A stretch of 64,000 bases of DNA from Syntrophotalea acetylenica (GTDB taxonomy: Bacteria > Desulfobacterota > Desulfuromonadia > Desulfuromonadales > Syntrophotaleaceae), in contig NZ_CP015455.1 of assembly GCF_001888165.1 (NCBI RefSeq), positions 1,296,001 through 1,360,000 of the forward strand, given 5' to 3'. The translations under genes and the position numbers were made by a program. Below are positions 30,414 through 38,601 of the stretch, piece after piece. Position 1 is the stretch's first letter. Every line of letters starts with the position of its first letter. The notes beneath the pieces were generated by a model, which did not search any database, was not told the DNA's origin, and saw nothing but the letters and a program-made list of their open reading frames with translations.

Positions 30414-30692
30414 TCAGCCCTTGTTGATGCGCTCGCGAAGTTCTTTGCCCACCTTGAAAAACGGCAGCTTTTTGGGCTTGACCTCGATTTCCTCGCCGGT
30501 TTTGGGGTTGCGCCCGGTATAGGCCTTGTAATCCTTGACCATCAGGCTGCCGAAGCCGCGAATTTCAATGCGCCCGCCGCTGACAAGGGTATCGGACATG
30601 GTGTCCAGGACAATGTTGACGATCTCTTCGGACCGCTTGTAGGTCAGGCCTTTTTTTTCCGCCAGGGCTTCAATCAGTTCCGATTTGTTCAT
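30414..30692 (-). CDS. ihfB: Integration host factor beta subunit (HU family)
   Basis: The 92-aa protein reads MNKSELIEALAEKKGLTYKR, then SGGRIEIRGFGSLMVKDYKA, the DNA-intercalating arm YTGRNPKTGEEIEVKPKK, and FFKVGKELRERINKG. The GRIEIRGFGS block and PFFKVGKELRE end resemble IhfB more than HU. It would pair with IhfA at 3384-3665. Its promoter is visible upstream. Confidence 0.9.
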   Translation of the reverse strand: MNKSELIEALAEKKGLTYKRSEEIVNIVLDTMSDTLVSGGRIEIRGFGSLMVKDYKAYTGRNPKTGEEIEVKPKKLPFFKVGKELRERINKG

Positions 30693-30799
30693 CGCGTATT
30701 ACCTCCGATGATCGAGGACATAGGATATTTTCCTCAAGCGGACGCGTGCGCCGGTACCGCAGGGGGCATGCCACGTCGTTCTGGCAAACGGTTACTCAA

Positions 30800-30828
30800 A
30801 CCTTATCCGGACATCCGCAGGCTGTCAA
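30800..30828 (-). promoter_or_regulatory. Promoter of ihfB
   Basis: Read on the minus strand, TTGACA (30828-30823), a 17-bp spacer and TAAGGT (30805-30800) precede the ihfB start by about 110 bp. Confidence 0.6.
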
Positions 30829-30958
30829 TAACTGCCGGAAATTTTTAGTTATTTTATGGAATTTTATGAGACCTGGCTATTCGTGCAGCCGCGCCTGCAA
30901 AAGCTGGCAATGCGAAGGATCATGAGGGCGGCGCGTCGCTCGATGGGTCGAGTGACGA

Positions 30959-31525
30959 TCAGATGGTGGTGAAGGGGGACAGGATCCACATGACATGGGT
31001 TTCCCCGTCCGCCAGGTTGACCCAACGGTGGGGGAGGTGGGATTTGAAGGAGAGGCTTTCGCCTTCCCCGAGCTGGAACGTTTCTCCCGCGATGGTCATC
31101 TGCAGGCGCCCCTTGAAAATATAGAGCAATTCGTCTCCGGGGTGAAACATGTCGGCGTCGCCGCTGCTGCCCTTGGGTTCGATCACGCAGAGAAAACCGG
31201 TGAAGCGGGGGTCTCGCAGGCCGGCGGTGAAGGATTCGGTTTTCAGATTCTGATCGTCGTCGAATACCGTGCAGGATCGCTGCCCGGGTTTGGAATAGAC
31301 GATTTCGTGAGTGTTCTCCACTTCCTCCACAAAATAGTTGATGCTTTTCTCGAACACCGATCCCAGGCGCAGCAATATTTCCACCGAGGGCGTGGTCAGG
31401 CCCCGTTCGATGCGGGAAATCATGTTGGCGGATACCTTTGCCCGTTCCGCAAGGACCTGGATCGTAAGGTTGTTTTTCAGCCGAATGGCTTTAAGCTTTT
31501 TCCCGATAAGGTTTTTCAGCTGCAC
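30959..31525 (-). CDS. XRE-family regulator with C-terminal cupin domain (first of a tandem pair)
   Basis: The GTG at 31525 follows GGGAG at seven bases and gives 188 aa; the longer frame upstream has no family support. An N-terminal helix-turn-helix (KLKAIRLKNNLTIQVLAERA then KVSANMISRIERG) is followed by a cupin with MFHPGDELLYIFKGRLQMTI and LGEGESLSFKSHLPHRWVN. Such proteins bind DNA and sense a small ligand in the cupin pocket. It is 37 bp behind its paralogue, implying one transcript. Confidence 0.88.
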   Translation of the reverse strand: MQLKNLIGKKLKAIRLKNNLTIQVLAERAKVSANMISRIERGLTTPSVEILLRLGSVFEKSINYFVEEVENTHEIVYSKPGQRSCTVFDDDQNLKTESFTAGLRDPRFTGFLCVIEPKGSSGDADMFHPGDELLYIFKGRLQMTIAGETFQLGEGESLSFKSHLPHRWVNLADGETHVMWILSPFTTI

Positions 31526-31562
31526 GGCGTGCTCCCTGGAAAGGCTCTGGTTCGGCGTCGGT

Positions 31563-32156
31563 TCACTGGGAAATATTGGGTGCGGGGGACACGACCCAGA
31601 GAACTTCCGTCGGGCCGTTTTCAAGATTGCACCAATGATGCGGCAAGGACGCTTTGAAGGACAGGGAATCGCCGCTTTCAAGGATATAGCGGTCATTCTG
31701 GATGGTGAATTCCAGCCGTCCGTCGAGCACCATGACGAATTCCTCGCCGGTATGCACCATGTGGCCGCCACCGCTGTTGCATCCCGCCTCCAGGACATCG
31801 TGCAGCACGGTAAAGCTTGGATCGCGCAGCCCCTGTGTCAGGCTGCTGATCTGGTGTTTGTCCTTGTAGAAGAAGATCGGTTCGCCCTGGCCCTTTTTGG
31901 TAAAAATCGCGGTGGAGCTTTTTTCGGCTTCCTCGACAAAGTAGCCAATGCTCATGCCAAGGGCCGAGGCGAGTTTCATCAGAATTTTGACGGATGGAAC
32001 CGTCAGGCCGCGCTCGATGCGTGATATCATGTTGGCGGACACACCGGAAAGATTCGTCAATTCCTGGATGGTGAATCCCTTGCCGAGGCGTGTCGCCTTG
32101 AGTTTTTTGCCGATAAGCGTTTTGATCACCGGTACCTGCCTTGCCTGGAGAATCAT
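31563..32156 (-). CDS. XRE-family regulator with C-terminal cupin domain (second of the pair)
   Basis: The 197-aa product has the same layout as its neighbour: helix-turn-helix KLKATRLGKGFTIQELTNLS then GVSANMISRIERG, and cupin blocks MVHTGEEFVMVLDGRLEFTI and LESGDSLSFKASLPHHWCN. A TTG one codon earlier is also possible. The two are clearly tandem paralogues that have diverged. The gene points away from bioB, with the bioB control region between them; there is no direct evidence that it controls biotin. Confidence 0.87.
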   Translation of the reverse strand: MILQARQVPVIKTLIGKKLKATRLGKGFTIQELTNLSGVSANMISRIERGLTVPSVKILMKLASALGMSIGYFVEEAEKSSTAIFTKKGQGEPIFFYKDKHQISSLTQGLRDPSFTVLHDVLEAGCNSGGGHMVHTGEEFVMVLDGRLEFTIQNDRYILESGDSLSFKASLPHHWCNLENGPTEVLWVVSPAPNISQ

Positions 32157-32229
32157 CAAGTTTTAACACCGGGTTATCCCGCCTGTCAATAAAATGCGCC
32201 TGAACCGTTTTGCCGGAGACCGCGCCGAT

Positions 32230-32261
32230 TTGTTAACCATGCTTTGGCTCGATGTTGACAA
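32230..32261 (+). promoter_or_regulatory. BirA-type biotin operator
   Basis: TTGTTAACC (32230-32238) and TGTTGACAA (32253-32261) are separated by 14 bases; the second matches the complement of the first at seven of nine positions. Spacing and sequence fit the bipartite BirA operator. It overlaps the -35 hexamer of the bioB promoter. Confidence 0.8.
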
Positions 32262-32283
32262 TTGGGGTGCCGTTTCCGATAAT
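32255..32283 (+). promoter_or_regulatory. Promoter of bioBD
   Basis: TTGACA (32255-32260), a 17-bp spacer and GATAAT (32278-32283) make a near-consensus promoter whose -35 lies within the right half of the BirA operator, so biotin-loaded BirA would block it. Confidence 0.8.
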
Positions 32284-32307
32284 GCCGGGTTGGAGGCCGA
32301 AGGGCTG

Positions 32308-32391
32308 AAGTGAAAGGTGAAAGGTGAAAGGTGAGAGGTGAGAGGTGAGAGGTGAGAGGTGAGAGGTGAGAGGTGAGAGGTGAGAGGGAGT
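32308..32391 (+). repeat. Heptamer tract upstream of bioB
   Basis: GTGAAAG repeats change to GTGAGAG repeats, about 12 units in all, inside the 5' leader of bioBD. The last units run into GAGGGAG, the ribosome site of bioB. Confidence 0.92.
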
Positions 32392-32398
32392 GTGTTTT

Positions 32399-33382
32399 AT
32401 GCCTGAGAATATTGTTGCCATGGTGCGTCGCATTGCGGACGGCGGCCGGTTGACGGCGGAGGAGGGGCGTCGCATCCTGCGTGCGGGCGGTGCCGAGTTG
32501 GGATGGATTCTGGCCGGCGCACAGCAGCTGCGGGAAACCTTTTGCGGTGAGGGGGTCGGGTTGTGCATGATCCTCAACGCCAAGTCCGGGCAATGTTCGG
32601 AAGATTGCCGATTTTGCGCCCAATCGGCCCATTACCGGACCGATGCTCCCGTGTTTCCCCTGCAAAGCGCTGGGCGGATCGTGGCCGAGGCGCAGCGGGC
32701 CGACAGGGAAGGGGCCCGCTGTTTCGGCATCGTGACCAGCGGCGCCCGCATCTTGCCTGGTGCCGAACTCGAGAGCATTCTTGAAGCCTTGCGCGAGATC
32801 CGTGCCACCACCAGCCTTGCGCCTTCCGCATCCCTGGGGATCCTCGATGCCGCGACCGCTTGCGCGCTGGCCGATGCCGGTTGCGTCACCTATCATCACA
32901 ATCTGGAAACGGCGCGGTCCTTTTTTCCACGGATCTGCACCACCCATGATTATGAAGAAGATCTGCAAACCGTTCGCACCGCCAAACAGGCGGGCATGAA
33001 GGTCTGTTGCGGAGGCCTTTTCGGCCTGGGAGAAAGCCCGGAACAGCGACTTGAACTCGGGTTGACGCTGCGCGATCTGGATGTCGATTCGGTGCCGGTC
33101 AATTTTCTGCATCCTGTCTCCGGCACCCCTCTTGCGGATACCCGGCCACTGCCGCCGATGGAAGCCTTGAAGATCATTGCCCTGTTCCGTTATCTGATGC
33201 CGGATCGGCATCTGACGGTTTGCGGCGGCCGTGGCCGTACCCTTGGTGATTACCAGTCGTGGATTTTTCTGGCCGGCGCCAGCGGCATGATGGTTGGCGA
33301 TTACCTGACCACTTCCGGTCGGCGGCTGTCCGACGATCTGCGCATGGTAACCGATGCGGAGCTGACTTATGAGCGTTGCTGA
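32399..33382 (+). CDS. bioB: Biotin synthase
   Basis: The ATG at 32399 gives 327 aa. The radical SAM cluster is C66SEDC70RFC73 (CxxxCxxC), followed by the BioB-typical YHHNLETARSFFPRICTTHD and FFLHP-like VNFLHPVSGTPLAD. BioB inserts sulfur into dethiobiotin. The ribosome site GAGGGAG is derived from the end of a heptamer tract. The stop overlaps bioD by 14 bp. Confidence 0.96.
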   Translation: MPENIVAMVRRIADGGRLTAEEGRRILRAGGAELGWILAGAQQLRETFCGEGVGLCMILNAKSGQCSEDCRFCAQSAHYRTDAPVFPLQSAGRIVAEAQRADREGARCFGIVTSGARILPGAELESILEALREIRATTSLAPSASLGILDAATACALADAGCVTYHHNLETARSFFPRICTTHDYEEDLQTVRTAKQAGMKVCCGGLFGLGESPEQRLELGLTLRDLDVDSVPVNFLHPVSGTPLADTRPLPPMEALKIIALFRYLMPDRHLTVCGGRGRTLGDYQSWIFLAGASGMMVGDYLTTSGRRLSDDLRMVTDAELTYERC

Positions 33383-34094
33383 GATACCGGCGCCACCCGG
33401 CTTGTTTGTAACCGGTACGGATACCGGCGTTGGCAAAACCCTTGTCGGTGCCGCCCTGGCTTATCTGCTGCGCCAGAAAGGCTGCCATGTCGGCGTATTC
33501 AAGCCGCTGGAAAGCGGTGTTCCCGATCCGTCCGGTCTGGGAGACGATGGGCGTCTGCTGGCCTGGGCGGCCGCTGTAGGCGAGGAACCCGACCTGATCG
33601 GTGCGTACCGGCTTCGTGAACCGCTGGCGCCGTCCCTGGCTCTGCGCCGCGAAGGGATACGGGTCGATTGGCGCGATCTGCTGCGCGCCATTCGCCAGAA
33701 CCGGATGAAATACGATTTCCATCTGGTGGAGGGTGCCGGGGGGTTGCTGGTGCCGCTGGTCGAGAGGCGGCTGGTCGCGGATCTGGCGGCGGATCTGGGT
33801 CTGCCGCTGTTGATCGTGGCACGGCCCGGGCTGGGGACCGTCAACCACACGCTTTTGACCCTTGAAGTCGCCAAGGCAAGAGGGCTGCGGGTTGCCGGTT
33901 GGATTATCAGCGGTCTGACGGCTGGGGCCGGCGTTGCCGAGCGCCATGCCGCCGAGGAAATCGCACGGCTCACCGATGCCCCGTGCTGGGGCGTACTGCC
34001 CCGGGTTGATGGTACCCCGCAGGAAAAGGTTGTGGAACTTGCCGCTCATCTTGACCGCATGGAAATTTTGGGGAAGATCGGGTGCGGGGGGTAG
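33369..34094 (+). CDS. bioD: Dethiobiotin synthetase
   Basis: The 241-aa P-loop protein has LFVTGTDTGVGKTLVGAALA, FKPLESG, HLVEGAGGLLVPL and a C-terminal PRVDGTPQEKVVEL. BioD closes the ureido ring of dethiobiotin with ATP and CO2. It overlaps bioB (translational coupling). A heptamer tract begins seven bases after its TAG. Confidence 0.95.
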   Translation: MSVAEIPAPPGLFVTGTDTGVGKTLVGAALAYLLRQKGCHVGVFKPLESGVPDPSGLGDDGRLLAWAAAVGEEPDLIGAYRLREPLAPSLALRREGIRVDWRDLLRAIRQNRMKYDFHLVEGAGGLLVPLVERRLVADLAADLGLPLLIVARPGLGTVNHTLLTLEVAKARGLRVAGWIISGLTAGAGVAERHAAEEIARLTDAPCWGVLPRVDGTPQEKVVELAAHLDRMEILGKIGCGG

Positions 34095-34131
34095 GGGGCA
34101 AGGTTCAAGGTTTAAGGTTTAGGGCTGAGAT
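34095..34131 (+). repeat. Short heptamer tract after bioD
   Basis: Degenerate 7-mers AAGGTTC, AAGGTTT, AAGGTTT and AGGGCTG lead from the bioD stop into repeat R2. Confidence 0.75.
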
Positions 34132-34305
34132 CAAAAGCCTTTACTTCCACTTCGCCGGTCCCGGCCGGCAGCCGGCATACTTTCTTTACCGTCTGTTCCC
34201 CCTTGTGACGCCGCCGGAGTGCAGTGGCCGACGGGCGAATTAGGCGGAAATCTGAGCGTAGCGAATCATTTCCGCCCGCTCGGCGGTATTGAAGTTAAAG
34301 GTTGA
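34132..34305 (+). repeat. Dispersed structured repeat, copy R2 (short form)
   Basis: It has both ends of the element but lacks the middle: the left arm CTTTCTTTAC of hairpin A is joined directly to CGTCTGTTCCCCCTTG, and the right third beyond the GCGGAAAT stem is missing too. The left break is the same as in R8. Confidence 0.9.
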
Positions 34306-34323
34306 GAACTGAAAGCTGAGATC

Positions 34324-34840
34324 AAAAGCTTTTAGTTCAACTTCGCCGGTCCCGGCCGGCAGCCGGCATACTTTCTTTACTCGTCTAAAGAAAGTATGGA
34401 AAGAAAGGACGCAGGGTCGGCTATCGCCATTATGATAGGCTCCGGCTCCAAGGGCGCTGGCTTTTGGCACCGTCGCTGCGAATCCATACCGGTTGCGCTG
34501 CGTAGGGCTTTTGCGTGACCGTATTGCGTCGCCGGTTTTGCTGGCAGGCTGTTGCGGAAACCGGCGCTGCGGGATTGGTTTACGGCAAACCCGGTTTGCC
34601 GTTATGCCGTTTCTTCCCCCTTGTGACGCCGCCGGAGTGCGGTGGCCGACGGGCGAAACAGGCGGAAATCTGAGCGTAAGCGAATCATTTCCGCCCGCCC
34701 GGCGGGTGCTGCGCGGAGGGAACCCGCCGCAGGCGGGCCAGGAGCCGGGGTGCCCTTTTTCTGTTTACTCTTTTTGGGCAAGCAAAAAGAGTAAAGCGCC
34801 GGGCGGGGGCGCCACCCCGCGACTTTGAAGTTAAAGGTTG
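34324..34840 (+). repeat. Dispersed structured repeat, copy R3 (full length)
   Basis: Full element between bioD and bioA, nearly identical to R4. It runs from AAAAGCTTTTAGTTCAAC to TTGAAGTTAAAGGTTG. A single base change (GCGCGGAGG for GCACGGAGG) distinguishes its right half. Confidence 0.95.
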
Positions 34841-34880
34841 AGAACTGAAAGCTGATAGCTGCAAACTGCAAGCTGAGATC

Positions 34881-35390
34881 AAAAGCTTTTACTTCAACTT
34901 CGCCGGTCCCGGCCGGCAGCCGGCATACTTTCTTTACTCGTCTAAAGAAAGTATGGAAAGAAAGGACGCAGGGTCGGCTATCGCCATTATGATAGGCTCC
35001 GGCTCCAAGGGCGCTGGCTTTTGTCAGCGTCGCTGCGAATCCATACCGGTTGCGCTGCGTAGGGCTTTTGCGTGACCGTATTGCGTCGCCGGTTTTGGTG
35101 GCAGGCTGTTGCGGAAACCGGCGCTGCTAGATTGGTTTGACGGCAAAGCCGGTTTGCCGTCTGTTCCCCCTTGTGACGCCGCCGGAGTGCGGTGGCCGAC
35201 GGGCGAAACAGGCGGAAATCTGAGCGTAAGCGAATCATTTCCGCCCGCTCGGCGGGTGCTGCACGGAGGGAACCCGCCGCAGGCGGGCCAGGAGCCGGGG
35301 TGCCCTTTTTCTGTTTACTCTTTTTGGGCAAGCAAAAAGAGTAAAGCGCCGGGCGGGGGCGCCACCCCGCGACTTTGAAGTTAAAGGTTG
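34881..35390 (+). repeat. Dispersed structured repeat, copy R4 (reference full-length copy)
   Basis: The element starts CTTTTACTTCAACTTCG and ends TTGAAGTTAAAGG, so its ends form an imperfect inverted repeat. In order it holds a GGTCCCGGCCGGCAGCCGG palindrome, hairpin A (CATACTTTCTTTA / TAAAGAAAGTATG), a variable hairpin B (GACGGCAAA / TTTGCCGTC), hairpin C (GCGGAAAT / ATTTCCGC), a CCCGCC-rich dyad and hairpin D (TACTCTTTTTG / CAAAAAGAGTA). Open frames of 89-100 codons across it are shared by copies but lack a start context and family. Confidence 0.96.
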
Positions 35391-35437
35391 AGAACTGAGA
35401 ACTGAAAGCTGATAGCTGCAAACTGCAAGCTGAGATC

Positions 35438-35770
35438 AAAAGCTTTTAGTTCAACTTCGCCGGTCCCGGCCGGCAGCCGGCATACTTTCTTTACTCGTCT
35501 AAAGAAAGTATGGAAAGAAAGGACGCAGGGTCGGCTATCGCCATTATGATAGGCTCCGGCTCCAAGGGCGCTGGCTTTTGGCACCGTCGCTGCGAATCCA
35601 TACCGGTTGCACTGCGTAGGGCTTTTGCGTGACCGTATTGCGTCGCCGGTTTTTCAGTTGGGCTGTTGCGGAAACCGGCGCTGCGAGATTGGTTTAAAAC
35701 GGCGCAGCCGGCGGAAATCTGAGCGTAAGCGAATCATTTCCGCCCGCCTGGCGTTATTGAAGTTAGGGTT
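35438..35770 (+). repeat. Dispersed structured repeat, copy R5 (lacks the hairpin D part)
   Basis: The left two thirds are intact, but hairpin B is short (AAACGGCGCAGCC) and has fused with the following GGCGGAAAT stem. After CGCCCGCCTGGCG it jumps to the right end TTATTGAAGTTAGGG, so the segment with hairpin D is missing. Confidence 0.9.
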
Positions 35771-35796
35771 TAAGGTTTGAGGACTGATGGCTTATA

Positions 35797-36030
35797 ATCT
35801 TACAGCTTGCAACTTACAACTTACAACTTACAACTTACAGCTTACAACTTACAGCTTACAACTTACAGCTTACAACTTACAACTTAACTTACAACTTACA
35901 ACTTACAACTTACAACTTACAACTTACAACTTACAACTTACAACTTACAACTTACAACTTACAGCTTACAGCTTACAGCTTACAGCTTACAGCTTACAGC
36001 TTACAGCTTACAGCTTACAGCTTACAGCTG
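35797..36030 (+). repeat. Long CTTACAA/CTTACAG heptamer tract ahead of bioA
   Basis: About 33 tandem 7-mers, mostly CTTACAA then switching to CTTACAG, with one odd short unit near 35883. It is the longest heptamer tract in the window. Its last units run into GAGGTAAAATATT, the ribosome site of bioA. Its reading frame would encode a seven-residue repeat (TTYNLQL type), which I do not regard as a gene. Confidence 0.95.
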
Positions 36031-36042
36031 AGGTAAAATATT

Positions 36043-37401
36043 ATGACCAAAGGTGAATTGTTGCGACTGGATCGCCGGCATGTATGGCATCCCTGCACCC
36101 AGGAAAAAGATCACGAACTGCTGCCGCCGATTCCCATCGAGCGCGGGGACGGGGTGTATCTCATCGACCTGGATGGGAGGCGCTATATCGATGGCGTGTC
36201 CTCCTGGTGGGTCAACCTGTTTGGCCACAATCATCCGCGCCTCAATCGTGCCCTGCAGGAGCAGGCCGGCAAGATCGCTCATCATATTTTTGCCGGATTT
36301 ACCCACCAGCCCGCCGTGGAACTGGCCAGCCGGTTGTGTGCCTTGGCCCCGGAGGGACTCAACAGGGTCTTTTTCGCCGATAATGGTTCGGCGGCGGTCG
36401 AGGTGGCGCTGAAAATGAGTTTTCAGTTCTGGCAGCAGAGCGGTCGCGCCGAAAAGGTCCGTTTCGTTTCGATCCACGAGGCGTATCACGGGGAAACCGT
36501 AGGCGCGCTGTCCGTCGGAGGCTGCGATCTGTATCGGGAAATCTACCGGCCGATCCTGCTTGATACCTTCCAGGCGCAGGGTCCGGACTGTTTCCGCTGT
36601 CCCTACGGCAAGCATCGCGATCATTGCGAAGCCGAATGCTTCGAGCATCTTGAACGTCTGGTGACCGAACGGCGGCATGAGATCGCCGCCGTTATCATCG
36701 AGCCGCTCATTCAGGGGGCCGCCGGCATGCGGATCTATCCGCCAATATATCTGCGCAAACTGCGTGCTCTCTGCGATGCTTGCCAGGTGCATTACATCGC
36801 CGACGAAATCGCCGTCGGCTTCGGCCGTACCGGGCGTATGTTCGCCAATCAACATGCCGGTGTGGCACCGGATTTTCTGTGCCTTTCCAAAGGCATCACC
36901 GGCGGTTATATGCCGCTTTCCGTCGTGTTGACCCGGGACGATATCTACGCGGCGTTTTACGATGACTACGCGACCCTCAAGGCGTTTCTGCATTCCCATT
37001 CATACACCGGCAACGCCCTCGCCTGTGCCCTGGCCGTGGAGGTTCTGAACATCTTCGAGCAGGAAAATATTCTGGAGTTCCTGAAGCCGAAGATGGCGCT
37101 GCTCGATGCCTTTGCCTCGAAGTTCGAAGGCTTGCCGGAGGTCGGGGAGTTCCGGCGGTGCGGCATGGTTGCCGCCGTGGAGCTGGTGAGGGACAAGCGT
37201 TCCAGGGAACCGTTTCCATGGCAACAGCGCCGGGGCTACCGGGTTTACCGGAAAGCCCTGCAAGACGGCGCCCTGTTGCGGCCTTTGGGCAATGTGGTGT
37301 ATTTTATGCCGCCCCTGACGATCGACGAGGCAGTGCTTGAGGAATTGCTGGAGATTGCTTATCGTGCCATTGAGGGGAGTAGGGGGAGGGCTGAAGGCTG
37401 A
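36043..37401 (+). CDS. bioA: Adenosylmethionine-8-amino-7-oxononanoate aminotransferase
   Basis: The 452-aa class III aminotransferase contains RHVWHPCTQEKDHE, VSSWWVNLFGHNHPRLN, the glycine-rich ADNGSAAVEVALKMS and the PLP lysine Lys283 in LCLSKGITGGYMPLS. BioA makes 7,8-diaminononanoate for BioD. It is separated from bioD by about 1.9 kb of repeats, so it may depend on its own promoter or on long read-through. The last codons (GRAEG) are read from the beginning of the next heptamer tract. Confidence 0.95.
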   Translation: MTKGELLRLDRRHVWHPCTQEKDHELLPPIPIERGDGVYLIDLDGRRYIDGVSSWWVNLFGHNHPRLNRALQEQAGKIAHHIFAGFTHQPAVELASRLCALAPEGLNRVFFADNGSAAVEVALKMSFQFWQQSGRAEKVRFVSIHEAYHGETVGALSVGGCDLYREIYRPILLDTFQAQGPDCFRCPYGKHRDHCEAECFEHLERLVTERRHEIAAVIIEPLIQGAAGMRIYPPIYLRKLRALCDACQVHYIADEIAVGFGRTGRMFANQHAGVAPDFLCLSKGITGGYMPLSVVLTRDDIYAAFYDDYATLKAFLHSHSYTGNALACALAVEVLNIFEQENILEFLKPKMALLDAFASKFEGLPEVGEFRRCGMVAAVELVRDKRSREPFPWQQRRGYRVYRKALQDGALLRPLGNVVYFMPPLTIDEAVLEELLEIAYRAIEGSRGRAEG

Positions 37402-37440
37402 AAGCTGAAAGCTGTAAGCTGTAAGCTGTAAGCTGAGGTC
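37396..37440 (+). repeat. Heptamer tract overlapping the 3' end of bioA
   Basis: AGGCTGAAAGCTGAAAGCTG then TAAGCTG units begin within the last codons of bioA and lead into R6. Confidence 0.85.
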
Positions 37441-37960
37441 AAAAGCTTTTACTTCAACTTCGCCGGTCCCGGCCGGCAGCCGGCATACTTTCTTTACTCG
37501 TCTAAAGAAAGTATGGAAAGAAAGGACGTAGGGTCGGCTATCGCCATTATGATAGGCTCCGGCGCCAAGGGCGCTGCCTTGTGTCGGCGGCGCTGCGAAT
37601 CCACAACGGTTGCGCTGCGTAGGGCTTTTGCGTGACCGTGTTGCGTCGCCAGTTTTGCTGGCAGGCTGTTGCGGAAACCGGCGCTGCTATATTGGTTTGA
37701 CGGCAAACCCGGTTTGCCGTTATGCCGTTTTATTCCCCCTTGTGACGCCGCCGGAGTGCGGTGGCCGACGGGCGAAACAGGCGGAAATCTGAGCGTAAGC
37801 GAATCATTTCCGCCCGCCCGGCGGGTGCTGCACGGAGGGAACCCGCCGCAGGCGGGCCAGGAGCCGGGGTGCCCTTTTTCTGTTTACTCTTTTTGGGCAA
37901 GCAAAAAGAGTAAAGCGCCGGGCGGGGGCGCCACCCCGCGGTATTGAAGTTAAGGGTTGA
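37441..37960 (+). repeat. Dispersed structured repeat, copy R6 (full length)
   Basis: Full element with the GGCGCCAAGGG variant in the middle and hairpin B of the long type (GACGGCAAACC / GGTTTGCCGT) followed by ATGCCGTTTTATTCCCCC. Ends in TTGAAGTTAAGGG. Confidence 0.95.
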
Positions 37961-38012
37961 GGGCTGCGGACTGGTAGCTGGTAGCTGTAAGCTGCGAGCT
38001 GTAAGCTGAGGT

Positions 38013-38525
38013 CAAAATCTTTTACTTCAACTTCGCCGGTCCCGGCCGGCAGCCGGCATACTTTCTTTACTCGTCTAAAGAAAGTATGGAAAGAAAGGAC
38101 GCAGGGTCGGCTATCGCCATTATTGATAGGCTCCGGCGCCAAGGGCGCTGCCTTTTGGCACCGTCGCTGCGAATCCATACCGGTTGCGCTGCGTGGGGCT
38201 TTTGCGTGACCGTGTTGCGTCGCCGGTTTTGGTGGCAGGCTGTTGCGGAAACCGGCGCTGCGAGATTGGTTTATCGGCAAACCCGGTTTGCCGACCATTT
38301 CCCCTTGTGACGCCGCCGGAGTGCAGGGGCCGACGGGCGACAAAGGCGGAAATCTGAGCGTAAGTGAATCATTTCCGCCCGCCCGGCGGGTGCTGCACGG
38401 AGGGAACCCGCCGCAGGCGGGCCAGGAGCCGGGGTGCCCTTTTTCTGTTTACTCTTTTTGGGCAAGCAAAAAGAGTAAAGCGCCGGGCGGGGGCGCCACC
38501 CCGCGGTATTGAAGTTAAGGGTTGA
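38013..38525 (+). repeat. Dispersed structured repeat, copy R7 (full length)
   Basis: Full element. Hairpin B reads TCGGCAAACC / GGTTTGCCGA, in which the closing T-A pair replaces the A-T pair of other copies. It lies between bioA and the nicotinamidase gene. Confidence 0.95.
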
Positions 38526-38601
38526 GGGCTGAGGACTACAAGCTGATAGCTGATAGCTGACTTCAAAACCTGATGCTCTTTCCAGGGAAGACGGTGTATC
38601 C

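Noticed and set aside
34493-34828. Conserved 89-111 codon frame (ending GGGATPRL/GGGATPRY) found in most copies of the dispersed element, as a gene
   Set aside because: The frame is carried along by the repeat. Its N-terminus differs between copies, there is no ribosome site, and the conserved residues simply translate the hairpins (for example FWASKKSK from hairpin D).
35797-36030. Regular CTTACAA/CTTACAG tract as a CRISPR array
   Set aside because: Period is 7 bp with no spacers and no cas genes; it is a simple tandem repeat.
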